Below, piece after piece: positions 60,183-64,000 of a stretch of DNA of 64,000 bases. The stretch is from Opitutaceae bacterium. Its GTDB lineage: Bacteria; Verrucomicrobiota; Verrucomicrobiia; Opitutales; Opitutaceae. The stretch covers positions 62,001 to 126,000 of the forward strand of contig JANQKV010000040.1 in NCBI GenBank assembly GCA_028280945.1. Reading direction: 5' to 3'. The notes under the pieces are model-generated. The model was not told the origin of the DNA, ran no database searches, and saw nothing but the letters and a program-made list of their open reading frames with translations. The first letter of the stretch is position 1; each line of letters begins with the position of its first letter. Both the position numbers and the translations under genes were made by a program.

Positions 60183-61094
60183 TCAGCCAGTGCCTTCGAG
60201 ATCATCAAACTCCGCGAAACTGACAACGGGCCAGCTCCGGTCGGTGCGCTTCGCCAGCCCCGCCAACACCTTTCCGGGGCCAAGCTCCCAAAGTTGGTCC
60301 GCGCCATCGGCTACGGCCGCCCGAGTGCAGTCTTCCCACAACACCGATGAGACCACTTGATTGACCAGCGCCCGCTTGATTTCAACAGGATCGGCAATCG
60401 CCGCCCCCGTGGTGTTGGAGTAAACCTTGAGCTGTGGACTCGAAAAGGGCATGTCGTCCAAAAAGGCCTCAAAGTCATCACGGGCAGGTTTCATCAGGCG
60501 ACTGTGATAGGCGCCGGCGACATTGAGCGGAATCACTCGCTTCATTCCCCGGTCCTTCCCGGCCTTTACCGCCGCGGCGACTTTGTCCTTCTCGCCCGAC
60601 ACGATGATCTGGCCAGGTGCGTTAAAGTTGGCGGCTTCAATATCAAATTCCGTGCAAAGTTCCGCGATGGCCTCGCGGCTTTCACCAACGATCGCTGCCA
60701 TGCCCCCGGTCGTCTGTTCACAAGCGACCTGCATGAGGCGGCCGCGCTCCGCGACGATTTTGAGACCTGTGGCAAAGTCGAAGACTCCCGCCGCGCAGCA
60801 GGCCGTTAACTCGCCCAAGCTCAGTCCCAAAGCTGCCGTTGCATCGCTCAGCCGTCCCTGCTCCCGCAGGATCGCGTGCAGGGCCAGGCCGTGCACGTAG
60901 AGCGCGGGCTGGCACACGCTGGTCTTCGTGAGCTCTGCCTCCGGCCCCTCGAAGCAAATCTTTGCCAAGTCCCAACCCAAAACCTCATTGGCCCGTTCGT
61001 AGAGTGCTCGGGCAGTCGCATTGGCTTCAACCAAAGACTTCCCCATTCCGACTTTTTGGGCACCCTGCCCGGCGAAAAGTAGTGCAATAGCCAT
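60183..61094 (-). CDS. fabD: Malonyl-CoA:ACP transacylase
   Basis: 303 residues from ATG 61094, where homology begins (ALLFAGQGAQKVGMGKSL). FAGQGAQ, then the nucleophile motif reads G-L-S-L-G-E instead of the usual G-H-S-L-G-E, and GAYHSRLM carries the catalytic His. Loads malonate on ACP for fatty-acid synthesis. Not next to other fab genes; the second fatty-acid-type cluster is 13 kb away. Confidence 0.9.
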   Translation of the reverse strand: MAIALLFAGQGAQKVGMGKSLVEANATARALYERANEVLGWDLAKICFEGPEAELTKTSVCQPALYVHGLALHAILREQGRLSDATAALGLSLGELTACCAAGVFDFATGLKIVAERGRLMQVACEQTTGGMAAIVGESREAIAELCTEFDIEAANFNAPGQIIVSGEKDKVAAAVKAGKDRGMKRVIPLNVAGAYHSRLMKPARDDFEAFLDDMPFSSPQLKVYSNTTGAAIADPVEIKRALVNQVVSSVLWEDCTRAAVADGADQLWELGPGKVLAGLAKRTDRSWPVVSFAEFDDLEGTG

Positions 61095-61140
61095 AACGTA
61101 AACGATGAGACGTATGGCTCCCGACAACTGAAACCAAGCC

Positions 61141-62100
61141 CTAAAACCGATTCAGGTTTCGGAAGTATTTTTCGTCGGTTTTCTCCGGAGGTCGCCAGGA
61201 TTCGTTCCTCGGCGCGGGTGGCTGCTCGACTTCCCGGTCATCCCGGATGACCGGGGCTGTTGAGCTGGTATCCTCCGTCGCACTCAACGCTCCGGTGACC
61301 ACCGGCGTTTCATCAAGGCGAGAAATCGACGATACCGTGTGTGCTGAGATCAAAGCCTCGACATAGGGGTTTATTCGCTCCGTTTCCCGCGGTTCCATGG
61401 GGTTCGTCGCCGAAATCGAGCTGCGCATGGAACCGATCGGTAAATCCCGCTCTTCCTCCGGCTCATCCCAGCTCACCCTGGCTTGTCCCTCACCAACCGC
61501 ACCAGCGGTCGCCAGATCCTGAGCCAGGGCATGCAATCGCCGCCCCCCCGGGGTCATCCAATCGGCCATGAACGCATCCAACGGGTTGCTCAATTCTGCC
61601 AGACTGTCGTCCAACGCAGGCCCGAAGCGTTCATCCGCCGAAGGAGTCCGGCGAACGGAGGCCTCAACCCAACGTGAAGTCTCCGGCGATTTGGCAGAAC
61701 CAGCGAAAGCTGAGCCGGAGGGACTCGCTTCACCTTCCTGCTCCCTCCCCTCGAGCTCCAAATCTCGCAATCCGGCTAGCAGCCAATTCTGCTGTTCCCA
61801 TGCTTCCGTGGCTTGCTCGGGAGTCATTATCCCTTCCACCGCCTGGCGAGGCAACGGCAACGACTCTGATGAGCCCGGCCCCTTGGGAACCAAGCTGCCG
61901 GCGGCCGCCGGTGAGGTGTTCTCTGCTCCCGCCAGCCCGCTGTTGATGAGTCCGATCTCAGCGATCCCCCGTTCGGTCTCGGACAAAAGTTCCTCCGTCT
62001 CGGAAGTGGTCGTTTGAGCGGAGAGCATAAATCCGCCAAACCAGGTCACCGCGAACAGTTCCGCCTTAAGCCACGAACGCCTGCGCCAAAGTGTCTTCAT
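61141..62100 (-). CDS. Exported Glu/Ser/Thr/Pro-rich protein, unknown function
   Basis: 319 residues from ATG 62100. N-terminal signal-like segment (SWLKAELFAVTWFGGFMLSAQ) then low-complexity polar sequence with TTTSETEELLSETERGIAEIGLI and repeated acidic stretches. No recognised domain. Between pilT and fabD in one minus-strand run; gaps 20 and 46 bp. It could be a pilus-associated accessory factor, but that is position only. Confidence 0.55.
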   Translation of the reverse strand: MKTLWRRRSWLKAELFAVTWFGGFMLSAQTTTSETEELLSETERGIAEIGLINSGLAGAENTSPAAAGSLVPKGPGSSESLPLPRQAVEGIMTPEQATEAWEQQNWLLAGLRDLELEGREQEGEASPSGSAFAGSAKSPETSRWVEASVRRTPSADERFGPALDDSLAELSNPLDAFMADWMTPGGRRLHALAQDLATAGAVGEGQARVSWDEPEEERDLPIGSMRSSISATNPMEPRETERINPYVEALISAHTVSSISRLDETPVVTGALSATEDTSSTAPVIRDDREVEQPPAPRNESWRPPEKTDEKYFRNLNRF

Positions 62101-62120
62101 GACCACCAGCCCTCGGAAGT

Positions 62121-63206
62121 TTACTTAAAGAAGATACCCTTGAGATTCATCTCCAGCGCCTGGGGATTTGGCGAGTACCGCACGCCGTCGGCTTTGCTGA
62201 TTCTGCCCTCCTGAATGAGGCGCATGATATCTCGATTGAAGGAGTAACTGTGGGAATCGGTGCCGGCGTTCAACAGCTCCTGGATCTTGTCGTTTTGATT
62301 CTCCAAAATCAGATTCTTCACCACTGGGTCCGCCGCGAGAATTTCGTTGGCCGGCACCCGGGCGTCACCCTCGATGGTGGGGATGAGTTTCTGGCAGATG
62401 AAGCCGCGAAGCGACCCCGCGATCTGGCGCCGGGCTTGGGCCAGCTGTTCCGGCGGAAAGAACTCAAACAAACGGGTCAGGGACTGTGCCACGGTCGCCG
62501 CGTGCATTGTTGAAAAAACCAGATGGCCCGTTTCGGCGGCGGAGATGGCTGTCTCGAATGTTTCCCGGTCTCGCATTTCCCCGATCAATATAATGTCGGG
62601 GTTCTGGCGAAGCACCGCCTTGATCGCCAATTCGAAATTGGGCACATCCGTGCCGATTTCCCGTTGTTGGAAAATGGACTTGTCGTCGACGAACGTGTAT
62701 TCGATCGGATCCTCGATCGTTACGATGTGGCGGTCGAGATTGCGGTTAATCCAGTTCAACATCGCCGCCATGGTGGAGCTCTTGCCGGAACCCGTGGCGC
62801 CACAAATCAGCAGAATGCCATCCTTGGCCTTGGCGAGGTTGAGAAGAGGAGCTCCATTCAAACTCAGGTCTTCAAATTCCGGAACCGTGCTTTTGATGTG
62901 CCGCAAGACGATGCTCGGAGTGCCGCGCTGGTGAAAAGCGTTTACGCGAAACCGCCCTACGCCTTCGGCCGCGTAGGCGTAGTCGACCTGGTTTGTTTCC
63001 TGCCAAATCGGCAGGAAAACCCGCGGCACGTGTTCCTCGACGAACGCCCGAATCTCATCCCCGGTTATGGGATCCATGTCCACCGGTTTGAGCTGCCCGG
63101 CCAGCCGAACATATCCCGGTTTGTTGGTTTTGATGACGACATCACTGACACCGCTGTCCACGGCGAGTTTTAGTAGGTCGTTAAAGATCTCGGTATGTGG
63201 AGTCAT
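62121..63206 (-). CDS. pilT: Type IV pilus twitching-motility ATPase (PilT/PilU)
   Basis: 361 residues from ATG 63206. N-terminal domain (SGVSDVVIKTNKPGYVRLAGQLKPV), Walker A GATGSGKSST, Asp box TIEDPIEY, Walker B IILIGEMRDRETF and the His box GHLVFSTMHA; the C-terminal AIRNLIRE-like motif is weak. Retracts type IV pili. Shows the host makes type IV pili, a frequent receptor for inoviruses. Divergent from dapA, 86 bp apart. Confidence 0.93.
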   Translation of the reverse strand: MTPHTEIFNDLLKLAVDSGVSDVVIKTNKPGYVRLAGQLKPVDMDPITGDEIRAFVEEHVPRVFLPIWQETNQVDYAYAAEGVGRFRVNAFHQRGTPSIVLRHIKSTVPEFEDLSLNGAPLLNLAKAKDGILLICGATGSGKSSTMAAMLNWINRNLDRHIVTIEDPIEYTFVDDKSIFQQREIGTDVPNFELAIKAVLRQNPDIILIGEMRDRETFETAISAAETGHLVFSTMHAATVAQSLTRLFEFFPPEQLAQARRQIAGSLRGFICQKLIPTIEGDARVPANEILAADPVVKNLILENQNDKIQELLNAGTDSHSYSFNRDIMRLIQEGRISKADGVRYSPNPQALEMNLKGIFFK

Positions 63207-63292
63207 CAGTGGTGTCCTCTCCAGAAAAGGGTTGCGGATTTGGTAAAGTGGCGTGGTTTGCTGAGCAAGGTCCATTTACCCGAACCCGACTT

Positions 63293-64000
63293 ATGAAGAC
63301 CCGACCTCTGACCGGCACCATCACCGCATTGGTGACCCCCTTTTCCCGGGGTCACGTTGACCTGGCCGGACTCAAAAAACTGGTCAAGGCGCAGTTGCGT
63401 GGTGGCGTCGACGGCCTTGTTCCCATGGGGACTACCGGGGAATCGCCAACTCTGGACCACGACGAGCACTTGGAGGTTGTGCAAACCGTCGTCGAGCAGG
63501 TCGACGGCAAGGTGCCCGTGATTGCCGGGGCCGGCTCCAACTCGACTCGAGAAGCGGAAGCGCTCACCCGTCGAGCCCACGAGGCGGGCGCGGACGCGAT
63601 GCTGCTTGTCGCCCCCTACTACAACAAGCCCAGCCAACCGGGCCTGCTGGCGCATTTCAGCCGCATCGCGGAATGCACCGACCGACCAATCGTGCTCTAC
63701 TCGATTCCCAGTCGATGTGGTATTGAAATCAGCGTCGATGTCGTCACCCGCCTGCGCGCCAGGTATCCACACGTCTGTTACATCAAGGAAGCGGGCGGCA
63801 CCGTCGACCGGGTGGATCAGTTGAAGTCCGCCCTCGGCAACGACATCACGGTGCTCAGCGGTGACGACAGTCTGACTCTTCCGTTCATGGCCGTGGGCGC
63901 CGAAGGCGTCATCAGCGTTGCGTCGAATCTGCTGCCCAAGGACATCGGGCGCATGGTGAAGGCTGCCGCCGCCAATGATTTCACCCGCGCCGCCAAAATA
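63293..64000 (+). CDS. dapA: 4-hydroxy-tetrahydrodipicolinate synthase, truncated by window end
   Basis: 236 codons from ATG 63293, no stop before the window edge. GTITALVTPFSRGHVD, LVPMGTTGESPTL, VPVIAGAGSNSTREA, LLVAPYYNKPSQPGLLAHF and VLYSIPSRCGIEI (Tyr general acid/base in the YSIP segment) with YIKEAGG (Schiff-base Lys) are all present. Condenses pyruvate with aspartate semialdehyde, the product of asd at the window start. Only the 3' end is missing. Confidence 0.95.
   Translation, partial: MKTRPLTGTITALVTPFSRGHVDLAGLKKLVKAQLRGGVDGLVPMGTTGESPTLDHDEHLEVVQTVVEQVDGKVPVIAGAGSNSTREAEALTRRAHEAGADAMLLVAPYYNKPSQPGLLAHFSRIAECTDRPIVLYSIPSRCGIEISVDVVTRLRARYPHVCYIKEAGGTVDRVDQLKSALGNDITVLSGDDSLTLPFMAVGAEGVISVASNLLPKDIGRMVKAAAANDFTRAAKI

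Overview
The window looks like a chromosomal segment of a Gram-negative bacterium of the PVC superphylum, most likely Verrucomicrobiota (Opitutales-like). This is an inference from gene content and protein style: lipoproteins, ExbB/ExbD/TonB, an outer-membrane-type cell plan, an OleA/OleB pair, and GC-rich host genes. No rRNA marker is present. The host DNA is visibly GC-rich. One block, about 50.0-57.0 kb, is visibly AT-rich in its central part and uses quite different codons.

Region by region. 0-5.5 kb: two glycine-zipper lipoproteins, an L,D-transpeptidase, asd, tRNA-Val(UAC), ilvN, ilvC, hemC. 5.6-9.3 kb: a large secreted repeat protein ending in a Lys-Ser triplet tail with a Trp-rich tip, then a membrane protein. 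9.3-13.6 kb: ksgA, mscS, trpC, mazG and a XerC/XerD-type recombinase. 13.6-20.6 kb (minus): an operon-like run nadE - hemL - SpoIVB-S55-domain protein - beta-propeller-like protein. 20.7-24.4 kb (plus): maf, a TonB-like protein, an RluA-type pseudouridine synthase, then a DAHP synthase preceded by a 19-codon leader peptide full of Phe/Tyr/Trp codons and a terminator (a classical attenuator layout). 24.4-34.2 kb: mostly minus strand, with mutS and three coupled genes, an alpha/beta hydrolase, a MATE transporter, holB, tmk and a PfkB kinase. 34.3-38.1 kb: ExbB/ExbD/TonB, tRNA-Ala(GGC) and an NtrC-type regulator. 38.1-48.0 kb: galE, then a plus-strand fatty-acid-type cluster (ketosynthase, ACP, exported RraA-like protein, two CrtI-like oxidoreductases, FabZ-like dehydratase, FabI-like reductase, OleA-like condensing enzyme, OleB-like hydrolase). 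48.0-49.9 kb: malQ and a DksA/TraR-type protein. 57.0-64.0 kb: lepB, lepA, fabD, an exported protein and pilT on minus, and a truncated dapA on plus.

The most striking element lies at 49,954-57,020: a roughly 7.05-kb filamentous-phage (inovirus) prophage. It carries an HUH replication protein, an ssDNA-binding-like protein, a 58-residue pVIII-like coat protein, a pIII-like adsorption protein, a pVI-like protein and a Zot/pI ATPase in canonical order. It has no integrase and no secretin gene. It is flanked by a 16-bp direct repeat, AATATTTATTGTGCGC, embedded in a sequence that closely matches a XerCD dif site. I infer integration by the host XerC/XerD recombinases at the chromosomal dif, which would place this window at the replication terminus. 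Several phage genes are too short for routine gene calling (48, 42, 41 and 58 codons) and were found by reading the overlaps.

There is no gene-free stretch longer than about 300 bases. The largest gaps (36,311-36,613, which holds a tRNA; 43,140-43,300; 34,208-34,347) contain only the elements listed. I saw no CRISPR array, IS element or rRNA gene.
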